A stretch of DNA of 64,000 nucleotides from Macrobrachium rosenbergii (Eukaryota > Arthropoda > Malacostraca > Decapoda > Palaemonidae), in assembly GCF_040412425.1 (NCBI RefSeq), contig NC_089767.1:43477009-43541008 (forward strand). Direction: 5' to 3'. The notes below the pieces were generated by a model. It was not told the origin of the DNA. It ran no database searches and worked only from the letters and a program-made list of their open reading frames with translations. Below, piece after piece: positions 43,566 through 55,330 of the stretch. The position numbers were made by a program, and so were the translations under genes. Numbering within the stretch: position 1 is the first letter of the stretch; every line of letters begins with the position of its first letter.

Positions 43566-44438
43566 AAGGAGGAATAAAATGAGCAAGGGAGGAGGAGCCG
43601 TTTCAAAGGATACTTTCGCCTAATGCTACTACTGTTATGCTAATCTGAGCCGACGTTCTTTAGGTGAGAGTCGCATTTTCTTGATTATTATCATAATTAT
43701 TATTCTTATTCTTATTTAATTGCACTTCAAGCATATTTCGTCGATGATTTTGTAATCTTACTGATTAAAATGAATTAACGCCATTTATATCATCCAGTAA
43801 GATTGTTCAGAGGACGTCGATCGTATGAGCCCATTTACCCTGACCGAGATATAAGTGAATATTCGTTATTTTATTGAGTATAGTTATTTGCTGTAATTAT
43901 AGTGTAAATAACGGTTGTTTTTTTATAATTTGAAGGTTAAATAACGCTTAGATAAGGGTTAAAGAAGGCCGAAATGAGCGTGAGTTGTGGCCGGCTCTCG
44001 GCAAGCCTCCATGTTTAGATGTCCACAAATACGTATATTTTAAAGCCATATTTAGCCGTTGATGGCTAAAATGACCTTAAAGTAACCGTTGCTTAACATA
44101 TTTGGTTAAAATGATGGCTTATTCCCTCCGCCAGGTTTAAATAAAAATAAGGCCTTTCGTGTCTTCCGTGTCGTATTAACAAGAGTTGTTTGGCCGGCCA
44201 TTGCTGGTTTACCTAATGATCCAGCTTCATATTTGTCTATATGTATATATGTGTATTTTAAAGCCTTAGTTTGCCTTTTATGACTTGAATTGCCTTATAT
44301 TAACCATTATTTAACCTATTTTGTTAAGTTTGGTTAAGTTTAACAGTTAGAATAATGTTAATATAGTCAAACGGTTAGGCTATAGCACAAGGCTATATCA
44401 GGCGTCGTATCCGTCCGCGATTCTCTAGCCGGTACCCA

Positions 44439-44452
44439 CTGCCACCTGGTGG
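44439..44452 (-). promoter_or_regulatory. CTCF-like motif
   Basis: The minus strand reads CCACCAGGTGGCAG, an excellent match to the CTCF core consensus; CTCF is an insulator protein in bilaterians. A 14-base match in 64 kb is unlikely by chance but is not proof of binding. Confidence 0.4.
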
Positions 44453-44510
44453 TGGGTCTCTATCGGCAGACTACCCCAAGCATACTGAAACTGTAACCGA
44501 CCCTGGTAAG

Positions 44511-44700
44511 GCTGACCTTATTTAAGTGGCTTCTGATAACATAATTACCTCTTATTGGACCCTAGTACTCACAAATGTTAGATTGGTGCGCAACTGCTGG
44601 GCCGGGGTCAAACGTTCCCTGACTGATATAGGCTAGCCTAGGGTAGGCTGAGGTTATTTAAATGGCTTCTGATAACATAATTACCGCTGTAGATGGGGTA
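44511..44700 (+). repeat. About 48-bp direct repeat pair
   Basis: TTATTTAAGTGGCTTCTGAT then AACATAATTACC at about 44519 and again (one base different) at about 44656. Confidence 0.75.
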
Positions 44701-46218
44701 GGGGTCATTCCCTGACTGTAGGGTAAGGGGGTAGGCTAGGTCAGATGACTTGACCCCCTCTCTAAAAGGCTATTGGGGGTTACAGCTTGCTTTGGGGGTG
44801 TAAGGATAGGAGGGAGAAAGGCCCCCTCGGCCAGTAAAGGCACGGCATCATAGGTTAGGTTAGAGGTAAACAGGTTAGGTACTTTTCCAAACCACGTGAT
44901 CCCTTTCCTTATTTTGCAGGAGTCACGACTTATGCTAATTTTACGGGTCTGTGGGGTGAGAGACCCCCTCCTCCCCTTGATAGGTCGCTGCATGGCATCC
45001 TAGGTTGTGTTAAGGCAGGTCTGGTCAGGTCATATTCCATATGAAATGCCTGCTACAGTTTAGGGGCACTCTGGGCCATAGTTTGTGAGATGAAAGCGCA
45101 GTCTAGACTACTAATTCCCACCAATTGCCGACTGAGATATTTATCATCTTTTGTCAATTGTTTTTTGGGATTATTTTACTTTGAACTGTCTTTTTGATAC
45201 CAGAGTTTTTATGCTGTGATCTTAGTCTCCTTAATATCATTAATACTGAACTTGCTCTCAAATCTATCACAAACTTACTGTTACCTAGATATTTAGTCTT
45301 GCTGTCTATTGTTCAAATTTTACCATTCATTCCAATGGGGCTGGTGCTGGACACGGCACTCTTATTGGTGTTGGTATTATAGTAAAACTTTACTTTTTTT
45401 ATATTTGTTTTATTTTAAATAATTTTTATCTAGGCTTCCAGTGCCATAGACATACAAGATACTAGTTTGACGAACATTTTTCGTAGCATTGTAAACCCTA
45501 GATGTAAACTTATCAATTATTGGAAGTCACAGCTCCAGCAAGAGTAACTGACTTGAAAAGATCAGAGGGTGAAAGTATTGGAAAGCATGGTTCACTCTAA
45601 GTAGGGACACTGACAGCACTAGAAAATTTTTGAAAGACGAGATGATGATGATGACTATTTTTTTTAGCAAACAGTTTTCGAGAGTCGAGAGCTGTTCTTC
45701 AAGAAAATAGTTTTAAAGAAAGTTCTCTTCACCAAAATAAGTTGATTGTAGATTGGCCTATTTTGATTGCTGCAGTTTTGTGGGACCTCTGCTAAACCAG
45801 ATTTGGGAACTGCACTCTGGGAGGGGTTTCTTTTCAGACATCGGCAGAATTTAGACGATTGTATGTTGTCTTAACCTGGTTATCAGTTGGATAGATCTTT
45901 GTAAATCCACAGATAATGATCACAGCCGGGCTGACTTGCATGGTGTGTCATGAACAAGTTTCTGTATGCACAGGCATTCAAAATTGACTGATCTCTTGGG
46001 AAATTAACATAGAGTCACAAACTCGTTTTAGTTTCCATTGCAGTGAGAAATCCTCTGAAATAGGCCTGGAATGAGTGCGCACTTGCATTATTTGAGTTTT
46101 AACCGGAAAAATGCGTTGGTATAGGCTACGAGTTTTGATGTTTGTGTAAGTTAGAAGTTTTCACCAGTAGCTGGAGAAACTAAAGTACCTAAATTATATG
46201 TGGCCTTATGGGAACTTC

Positions 46219-46260
46219 CTAGATAGTGACCCCCAAGGGTTTTCGGGGGTCATTATCTAG
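46219..46260. repeat. 16-bp stem hairpin with G/C run
   Basis: CTAGATAGTGACCCCC pairs with GGGGGTCATTATCTAG with one mismatch around a 10-base loop. A third half-copy GGGGGTCATTATCTTT follows at 46275-46290. Confidence 0.85.
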
Positions 46261-46943
46261 GACTGATATTTCTTGGGGGTCATTATCTTTATGATAGTTA
46301 CAGTCCTTTGCTCGTTTTTACGGTCATCCCCAACGGGATAAGGTGGATACATACCAGGTTAAAACCCTTTTTGGGGGAGGCGCTATCAAGGAAAGATCTT
46401 GCATTGTTCTTGCATTTCTTAGCCAGTCTACGTCTGTCAAATTTAGACCAGCACTGAGGGGAAAACTATCTGTTGAAACTGTTTGTTTTCCTCACTGTAC
46501 TGACAGCCAAGGTACAGGAAAACCTTAAGAAAAGTCAATGATTTGTTGAGTGTATGTCTGATTATTATCATCATGTTCCTTGAATGTGAAATGTTCTGTT
46601 ATCCCTATCACATCAGCTGAAGTAAACATGATAAATCTTGACATATTGGGTATTAACAGAGATTTTAGAAATTATGATGGAAATGACACAGGCTACCCTT
46701 CTATTCGAATTTGTCAATTCGTTCAGGTTCTGGAACTAAATAAATTCAAGATCATTCTTCATATCAGTAATAATTATTGTCCAGTGTCATGGTGAAACAT
46801 TGAGAGCCAATACTGAGGTCATTCTTGAGAAGAGCTCAGTTCCTATAATATAACAAACTGCAGTGATGTATTCATCCTTGAATATTATTTGTATCCAGCC
46901 ATTTCCTGTAATAAGTATATAATATAGAAAATTTTTGTTACAG

Positions 46944-47045
46944 ACGATGAGTCGCTTCAAGTTCTACAGCCATTTCGATCCAAGTTTCAGTACACTCATG
47001 AAGACATTTAAGATACAGCTCAAGGCCTTTCAACAGTTCGGTCAA
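46944..47045 (+). CDS. Unrecognised small gene, exon 1 (coding start)
   Basis: Acceptor TTTTTGTTACAG ends at 46943 and donor GTAAAA starts at 47046. ATG at 46947 opens 33 codons: MSRFKFYSHFDPSFSTLMKT followed by FKIQLKAFQQFGQ. It ends in phase 0. Confidence 0.5.
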
Positions 47046-49377
47046 GTAAAACAGAAAAAAAAGTACTTCCTGATATTATGCCACGTGTAACAAAGCACTT
47101 CTCTTTATTTCCAGAACCATAAATTCATCTAAAGCCTTTGATAAAGTAAACCCCGTCCTTTGATAGAGAAAGAGCTGAGAAATGCCCCTCAGTAAAGCAG
47201 AATTGGCTATATGGTCTATTACTGCAAACATATTTTGAAATGATGAGTCTTAGGGAGACATTCAGCTCTGGAATAGTCAATTCGTATCGTGAAATCAGTA
47301 CTATATCAATTATAGCCCCAGAAGTTTTGATTTGACAAATCAACACGGTACAGGTTAAGCTATTATTATATTAGAATCCCGAAATCATTATGAGCAACAA
47401 AAATAATAGCAAAATCAAAAAGTAATGAAACAGGGAATTAATAAGTAGGAATTGATTTTTCGTCTGGTTTGTAAAGCGTACTTGATACCTGAATGATGTC
47501 AAGTCTGATTTAGTTGGGGATAAATTTGTGGGTAGGTGCTGGATGAGTGTCTATAAATATAATGCAAATGTGATGATTTTGATAAAAGAAAATCTTAAAA
47601 ATTTAAAGAAATCCGTTTTAGTCTCAAAATTGTCTGTGTGGAAACGAACTGGGCTGTATCAGATGGACTTCATGGATGTACTGAAATGACTTCGAGGAGT
47701 GGGAGGAACCAGGAACCTCTGGAGTAACTGGGAAAACTGATGTTAAGGTGGAGAGCAAACCAGCCTTCAGGAGAAGGCAGGAGTCAGTCACTGCAATTGG
47801 TAAGAGTATTCATATGGAACAAACCCACCAAAGGGGCCATTAACTTGAAATTCTTTAAGCTTCCAAAGAATATTAAGGTGTTCATTAGAAAGAAGTAAGA
47901 GGAGGTACAGTAAAGGGAAATATGGGAAGAAGAACCCTCACATTCTTTTAACATTATAAGGTCTATGTTATGTTGATGCTATATAAAGGACTCACATAGT
48001 ACTGTAATGTAATATACAATCATTATTTCAATCTTTATACCATAATGTACTTTTATTGATATGTTTTAATCATTCATGTAATGTATACAGTATTACATAC
48101 AGGTAGGCATTGAGAAAATCACCTTGCTACTGGTAGTTCTCTGTAGGGGTTTCTGTTGCACCTGTAAAAGGTTCCAAGAATTCCTTTGGGACAGCTGCTG
48201 CTGATGCTCATTGGTACCTTCCGCTCTCCCATCTTACTGGCTAGTGGCTCCCCCTGGTTACAGTCTTTACACATCTGTCAGTAAAGTTCAATTATGTATT
48301 AATGAAACTGCTTCTTGAATTAATCCTTCCTGCTTTGCACGTGTCATACACTGTATAGTCAGTGTAATTGACTCTTCCACTATATCTGCATTTAGGGTTG
48401 CAATCGTAAAACATGAAGGATTAAGACGCACTTTTCTTATATCATTTGTCAAGATAATTAACTTCCAGATACTACACTAGGTCTAATCCCTCTGCTGTGA
48501 TTCAAGTTAGGTTTAACTAAAACCAGACTAACGACTAATTTCTTGTCTCTCAGGTTCTCTGGGCTTTGCGAACAACTGATCTCGTCAGAGCCATGACAAG
48601 ACATCTTCAAGATTCGATTTTCCTACAACAACAATGTCAAGAGGCCACTTACTCCCTATTGGTAAGGAATGTGTACATCCCTTTTTTGACCTGATCAAAG
48701 ATTAGGAAGCATATGGTTCAGTACAGTAATGGATTCCCATGTCTCATCAGAATAAAATCCTGTGAATAATAAAAGTAATATATTGGTTATTTGTGCATTA
48801 GTCTTTATTTTTTCAGTTCTCAGTACTGCAACTCCTTAGTAATGGATTCTTCCTCCTCTCATATTGTTTCTTCCATCTTACTTTCTTTCAATTGGATTCT
48901 GGTATAATCCCTCTCCTAACCTTATTTTCAAAACTGTTACACCTTTCACAACTTTTTTTTTCTGTCAATTTCCGTGTCAACTCTGTTGAATGGTGACCCC
49001 AACCTTGGTTCTTTTGGCCAAATTCTATTTAAAAAATCTAAAAATATTCTGTAAAATCTCATGGAAGCCCTATGAGAAAACTGATTTTTAATCAGTTGGT
49101 TGGTCTGTCATGGGATTCCGTAAAATCTGATTTTAAACTTTGTCTAGTATTAAGGTTTCAATACGTTTCATAACCCAGTAAACACTATCGTGAAGGATTT
49201 GTTGAATTTTTACCATAGAATTTTGTTTTACAATATTTTACCTCTGTAGACTTCAGTTTGATTTTGCATTTTCAGAGAACTAAAAGACAGGCCTCTATCA
49301 TTCCTGAACTGCTTTTAATGTCCAGGGCGATTGTACAGGCTCCAAGAGACTGAACCACATTATTTTTGTACAATAAA
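46944..49377 (+). CDS. Unrecognised three-exon gene encoding a predicted 94-residue protein
   Basis: Exons 46944-47045, 48554-48661 and 49276-49353 (stop included) join in phase 0 at both introns. The acceptors are TTTGTTACAG, TGTCTCTCAG and GCATTTTCAG; the donors are GTAAAA and GTAAGG. ATG at 46947 is in context ACGATGA. The product starts MSRFKFYSHFDPSFSTLMKT, has a middle block LRTTDLVRAMTRHLQDSIFL and ends near IIPELLLMSRAIVQAPRD. It is mostly amphipathic alpha-helix by eye, basic, with no signal peptide or membrane span. TGA at 49351-49353 is followed 18 bases later by AATAAA (49372-49377), a compact 3' UTR. An acceptor right before the ATG implies an untranslated first exon upstream. 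I do not recognise the family. Confidence 0.55.
48554..48661 (+). CDS. Unrecognised small gene, exon 2
   Basis: Exactly 36 codons between acceptor TCTCTCAG (ending 48553) and donor GTAAGG (48662), in phase 0 on both sides and open in one frame only: VLWALRTTDLVRAMTRHLQD, then SIFLQQQCQEATYSLL. Helical and Gln-rich. Confidence 0.55.
48815..49035 (+). repeat. SINE-like repeat, diverged copy
   Basis: Keeps the order TTCTTCCATCTTACTTTC, CCTCTCCTAACC, CTGTTACACCTTTCAC, CTGTCAATTTCCGTGTCAA and TTGGCCAAATTCTATTT but is clearly older. It lies in the intron between exons 2 and 3 of the unrecognised small gene. Confidence 0.55.
49276..49353 (+). CDS. Unrecognised small gene, terminal exon
   Basis: Acceptor GCATTTTCAG ends at 49275. 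25 codons, RTKRQASIIPELLLMSRAIV then QAPRD, with TGA at 49351-49353. AATAAA at 49372-49377 follows closely and makes a plausible transcript end. Confidence 0.5.
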   Translation, partial: RTKRQASIIPELLLMSRAIVQAPRD

Positions 49378-50504
49378 GAGTGTCAGTTCTAGACTGCCTT
49401 ATACCAGTGTTTTTTACTGAAACAAAGAGCCAAGACTACAGTCTTGCTTCAGTATTGCTGTTTTTCATTAGTATAAAGTTCATGTCCAGTGGCTTTTACT
49501 GAATTAGGAGTTAGGACAACATTGTAACTGGACTAATCCTTGAATGTTTTATACTGAAGTGTTAGAATTCAATACAGTATTGTTGGTTGGTATTCAGGGC
49601 GTGTTTTCTAAATGTTGAGACGGGGCTGATTTATTACTCTATTACTTGTTGCATTAAAGGGAGTTTTACTGAGAAAAGAAGCAGAACTACATCTTTGATA
49701 TTCAGGGTAATAGTGTTTCATTGCTAAAGTTGATGTTGAGTCAGATTTGTAAGTGTTTTAATTGCATCAGGATTTTTCAACTTGATGCAATGGGTAACCA
49801 TATTTTTTCACTCCGTTATTGATATCTGGGCAAAATATTTCGATAACAAAGGACATATTGGCATTGCTGGTATAAAATTCTCCTTGCTTTAAAATACTCC
49901 ATGATCAAATGTTGTAAATCAGATTGTTAGGGCTGTTAGTCAAAAAACATAAGTGATGCACTTGCAAAAAAGAGCGTGGTTTGTGGGTAATATAAACATT
50001 CAAATTTTACACCCTTGGGAAAATACTTTTCATCATATGCTATCAATTATGGAGGACTCCATTTAATTTTAGATATTCCCAACTCTTACATAATATATCT
50101 TGGTACTTAACTAAAACCATTTGACAGTGCACTCTTAGCGGGGGGGGGTCTTGTACACTGTGTCAAATACCATTTTGATCAAATAATTAGTTTGAAAGAG
50201 ATTTTAGAAAAAACGATGACTCAATTCCTGAAATGGAGAGTTGTTTAAATTTTCTATTGTTCTCAAATGGGTCAATTTTAGGGTCTTTTTTTATGAAATG
50301 ATTTGGTTTTTATGAGTACCTTGAGATGTGTAGTTGGTGAGAGCAGTAACTGGCTCTTTTCTGACAGTAACTGAGACAACCAGGGAAGTGTTTGGATGAT
50401 TTAAGACAAACTAGAGAGAGGTGGGACAATGTTAGTACTGAAAAATCTTTCCAGATTTCGGGAAAATGTTGAAATGGTTTTATAAATGTTATAGCCAGGC
50501 TCAG

Positions 50505-50518
50505 TAATAATAATAATA

Positions 50519-50551
<33 letters not shown>
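50505..50551 (+). repeat. (AAT)n microsatellite
   Basis: Imperfect AAT run. Confidence 0.9.
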
Positions 50552-50554
<3 letters not shown>

Positions 50555-50895
50555 TTAATGATGTAAAAAGAATATTTTACTGTGATTTGCTAATAGAAAC
50601 TTAGGCTAAGAAGCCTCCCACTTTTGCATTGCAATTCAATTTTGAATTAATAAACAGTAGCTGTGAAAAGATGGAATTTAACTTCATTAAGATGTCCTTT
50701 ATAAAATACTACAGATCGCTCATTACTGGTCTGAAAAAGCCCCTGCCCCATCTGTGCCCCTTCTAGTAAAAGGGGCCAGGGTATAGGATGCTTGGGGCCT
50801 GGCTATAACAATTATCTTTCATCTCAATTTGTAAACCAAAAGATCTCAGTGATATGATGGCATTAACTTCTTCCTCATCTCTTCATCTGGGGCAG

Positions 50896-51182
50896 TTGAA
50901 CAGGCAAAATGGGACAAGTTGATGGACTCTCAGTCTCACCTCAAAATTCCACAAGTTTCTGAACGAAGAACTGAACGACTTCAAGAAAGGCTCAAACCTG
51001 GGTCAACAGTTGCCTGGCCAGATGAAATGGAAAAAATGGTTCCACCAAACATAAATCTTGGGAAGAGTCAAACTTTGACTGGGAGGGAGATTATAAATCT
51101 TACAAATGCTGGCCTTAAAACTATTTTAACTTGTCAGTTTAAGTTTACTGTCATGTATCAAGGTCACAGCAGTGCCTATTGA
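50896..51182 (+). CDS. Possible exon of unknown gene
   Basis: After acceptor-like TCTGGGGCAG (ending 50895) the frame is open for 94 codons: EQAKWDKLMDSQSHLKIPQV, then a charged block with RRTERLQERLKPG, WPDEMEKMVPPN and LTGREIINLTNAG, to a stop at 51180-51182. The charged, proline-containing composition looks more like protein than the surrounding AT-rich DNA. It needs a phase-1 upstream exon, which the small gene ending at 49353 does not provide. No homologue recognised; a chance ORF is possible. Confidence 0.3.
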
Positions 51183-51189
51183 CCCAAGT

Positions 51190-52610
51190 CAAGTAGAGTT
51201 CAGCTTTGTTGCATGTAATTTTCAAGTAGGCACTGTAGGGGTCTATATCATATGAGGTAATTCAGTGTGATTCAGGAGATATATTTTATTACTGAAACCT
51301 GCTACTGGTTTAATATAGCACAACACATATTTTCCATGTTTATTTATACTCAGTTGACTGTTAATATCAGGTAGCTCAGCACTATTCAGTATGTATAGAG
51401 TTGTTTTATACCTAAAGCTCATATCAGCTTAATTTAAACTAAGATTAACGTTTTTGTACCTTTAGAGTTTTTATAATTTAAACTATAAGTTTATTGTTTA
51501 TTGTCAGGTAAAATATAACTCGGTATGTTTCAGAAGCCGTATTTATCTTGCTAAGACTTCTAATCACTTCAAGACCAGCTGTCAGTTAGTTCAGCACATT
51601 TCAGGATACATAGTTTATTTTCCACTTAAATGTCTCTTATTAGCTAGTAAGTAGTTCAGTGTTTCAGAATAGTATACTGTATATTGATAACTTATTTTCT
51701 TATTAGTTAAACAATAGCTATGTGGTACCTCAGGATACTTCAGGACAGATAGTCTTTGCTACTTGAGATTCACAAGTTTATTATGCCAAGTCCTTCAGGA
51801 CAGTTCTGTTTGATTTTTTACCATTTTAAAATAACTATCTGCTCTATCAGTTTTTAGGATACATAGTTTTTCTAAATAAATACCTTATATGTTTAACATT
51901 AGCTATCAAGTAGTTCTGTATATTTCAGGATACATGGATACATAGTTTTGCTTGATCTGGAATCTAGTGTCAGTCGGGCATCAATTACAAGTAGCTCCGT
52001 GTATCTGGATACGTAGGTCATTCAGTTTTCTGGTAAAGTACAGTATTAGCTTTTTGACAAATTTCAGGATACATTTTTTTTTTTATAAGATTCATAGCAG
52101 TTTAGAATTAGCCATCAAAAACCTCAGTTTGGTTCAGGATACTTAGCCTTTGTTTTGTTTATCCATATATCTTATTTAAATATTTCATTAGTTTGATAGT
52201 TATGTCTTAAGATACAAATTTTCCACTTGAATTTCTTAGCAGTGTTAACATCAGCTATCAGTAGCTTAGTACATTTCAGGATACATAATTTTTACCTACA
52301 ATTATCATTAGTTTACTATCATCTCCAAGGAGTTAAGGCTGTTTCAGGCTACATAACATTAAACATAAGTTTCTTGTTAGTGAAATAACAGCTTTTAGGC
52401 AGTCATGGCTACTTTTGACTTATATCGAGAAGTCACGTATGTTAAAGAATAGCTTTCTATTAACTTGGTTTAATATTACAGTCAAATAATTGACTGGTTT
52501 ACAGAATACATTTCTGTCTAGTTGTGATTTACAGTATCCAGTAGGTCATTGTTTCAGTGCATACTTGCCCAGTGCGAAGATCACGTGAGATTAATCAGAA
52601 GGGTATGCTT
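51190..52610 (+). repeat. Decayed satellite-like array with TTCAGGATACATAGTTT core
   Basis: About ten diverged copies of a unit around TTCAGGATACATAGTTT, often preceded by AGCTATCAAGTAGTTC and followed by a T-rich stretch with CTTATTAG. Spacing varies from about 80 to 150 bases. No coding signal. Confidence 0.7.
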
Positions 52611-53389
52611 ATTATTTTCAGTCATTTTCTGGGAGTTCAAAACTATCAACAGCAAGAAGTTCAACAGTTGCAAACATTAGGTTTTACTGATTTTATGGAA
52701 TCTCTTCTTAGTGGTCAGTACAGCTAGGAATAGTTGTGTGGAGTCAAACCTGTGAGGTATTAAACTTTAAAGAATAGATAATATTCATGGCTAAAGTACA
52801 AATTATTCCTGATATTTTTCCTCAGTAAAACTTAGAGATATTGCTAAATCAACTTCCATAACATTAGGGACCTGGAATTAAGCTTCTCATACACTTTTTG
52901 AAAGTTTTGTCCATAGTTTGCTTCTTTAGTGATTTATATCAGATTTCCTCTAGAAAATTAGTATAATAGTTCTGAGGTCTTGTGTTACTGTAATGTTATA
53001 TAAGCATTGGTTCTTATATACTACTTTGAAACTAAAGTTATTGAAAGGCTCTGGTGATTACGAGAGAGAGAAGTCACCCTGAAACATTGAAACGTTTGCA
53101 CAGTTGAGGCAGGAGATATTTCAAAGTTAGTTTATCAGTTTTATCTCAGATTTGATGACAGTTGAAGAACTTGTCATTATTTTCAAGCGATTAAACAAAA
53201 CTCTGAATTTTGTACAAAGCTTGCCATGACAGTAATGCTTATTGCTTAGTATTAAACATACACCACATGAAGGTTAATTGTGTAAATATTGGAGAGAATC
53301 TTATCAAGAGCATTATTATCATGGCATCTCAGCATATTTCAAGACACTGAGGCTGGCATGGGAAGGTTCCAAATTGAAAGTGTTACACT

Positions 53390-53760
53390 GAGGGCACACT
53401 TTGGTATTGTTGCCAAATGCATCATAGATAAATTATTTAATAAGTGAACTCTAAATTTCACTGTTACTTTAAGGGGCATTTGCAATACTGATAATGGCAT
53501 TTTAGGTGAATGATTCAGTCATATTGAATGCATTACTTGAGGATAATTTGGTTTTTCTCTGAAATATCAGGTAAATGAATCTGTAAGTAGACTCAAATTC
53601 AAAGCGTTACCTTAAATGAGATTAGGTATTGTTAACAATGGTGTCTTAGGTAAATGAATAAGTAAATTTGAAAGTGTCTTTGAAGGGCAGTTTGACATAT
53701 GAATGAATAAGTATTCTCAGTTATGTGAAGAGTTTATTTGACTTAATGTTAATCTTGAGA
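53390..53760 (+). repeat. Decayed tandem repeat
   Basis: Loose repeats of AAATTGAAAGTGTTAC, GGTATTGTT and TTAGGTAAATGAAT about every 90-110 bases. Confidence 0.5.
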
Positions 53761-55086
53761 ACTAGTCATTTACTTTTCATTAGGGCACTAAGTATTTTCC
53801 AGACATTTCACATACAAGGTCAATTCCTTCCTTAGTAGACTCGTAGCTATTAGGAGAGTTGCTATTTAATTGAATACTCTTTTTAACTGTTTTGTGATAC
53901 AAGCAAATCGCACCTCTCTCTCTCTCCTTGTGAGGTTCTCACAAAGGGACTGATTTTCCATGAAGGTTGTAAATTGGAGTAGTTAGGTTAGAGAGGTTGA
54001 ACAGCAAAGTGGAAGGAACTAAAGGGGAAGCTATTTGATAATCAGGGAGTTTTGTTATACGTATACTTGGCCTCAAAAATAATTATCAGAAATGAAATAT
54101 TAACAGAAGAGTTCTGTCTAAGCTTAGGACCCAAATCAATTCTGAAATTGTCTGTAGTTACATTTCAAGAAGGTCTGTCTTAAATTGCTTGTGACTCTAT
54201 CATGTCAGTTATTTGAGAAATTCAGTTATTTCTGAGTTATAGATTTAGTCAATTTTAGAAGAACAAGTGCAACAGTGTCTTGACATATGGAGAATTTTAG
54301 GTTAAGGTATAATGAATTTTTTTAGTGTTGAATTATTGCATAGAGTTCCCATTGAATTTAAATTTATCAGATCAAGGTTCAGTTAACTGTTATTGTTAAA
54401 AATTTAACTTTAAATTTTGAATAATGGGAAAATTATTGTGATACCAAATTGTAAATTTATTTTATTGTATACAAGGACTTGTGTATTTCAGCTTACTGCT
54501 CAGTTCTCACCAAGACTTAGGCTTCATTTAGCTAGGAAAAGCAATTAGTGCCTTTTTTAGTTTATTATCAGACAAAATAAGCTTACAAACTACTGAGGAA
54601 ACTAGTGGTACCAAAATAATTCAAGAAAATTATAATATCCAGCGTCTCCTTAATTATGTATATCATGTAGACATTGTAATCTAGGTTTGATGAGCTAAAT
54701 TTGGAGACTCATAGCTATGCAGATTCCCCCACTGGCCAACGTTTGCAATAATCTGAGATAGCAAAACTATTTTGCAGTGTTATCATCTATAGAAACCGGA
54801 TATAGGAACGAGATATTGTTGTAGATTGATGTAAATAACTTAGACATTGTTCTTATTTCTTCCTCTCAACCTTCCATTCTGACTAGACTTCTGGCTGTCA
54901 ACTTGAAATCACACATTTCACATTCAAGGGAATTTCTTCAGTCTCCTGTTAAAGATGTTACATAGAAACACTTTGCAGATTTGCAGTACAACTTGTAAGC
55001 AGCAGAATTGCACACTTTCACTTTTCAAGCTGTAATAAAACTCTCACAATTTGTTGACCAGTTTCTGCATACTTTGCTTCAGAGGA

Positions 55087-55089
<3 letters not shown>

Positions 55090-55142
<53 letters not shown>

Positions 55143-55330
55143 TCTCTCTCTTCCCTCATCACAATTTTCTGCCTCATCAAAGTCTCATTTTTTCATCACA
55201 CACTTGAATTCCTCCCTTCAACTACATACCTTCAAAGGTGCTTTTTCCATTACTTCATTTTCACACTTGAATTCCCCTCATTCACAACACCTTCAATACC
55301 TTCAAAGGTGCTTTTCCATTACTTTTAGAC
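55090..55330 (+). repeat. (CT)n microsatellite and 65-bp duplication
   Basis: CT run at 55090-55139, then two copies of CACACTTGAATTCC ... ACCTTCAAAGGTGCTTTT then CCATTACTT. Confidence 0.85.

Larger units (their letters stand above)
43600..46900. other. Spacer upstream of the unrecognised small gene
   Basis: 43.9-44.9 kb has somewhat higher G+C and several GGTTAGGT-like words, the CTCF-like motif and the 48-bp repeat pair. An untranslated first exon of the 46.9-kb gene could lie here, but no site is decisive. Confidence 0.35.
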
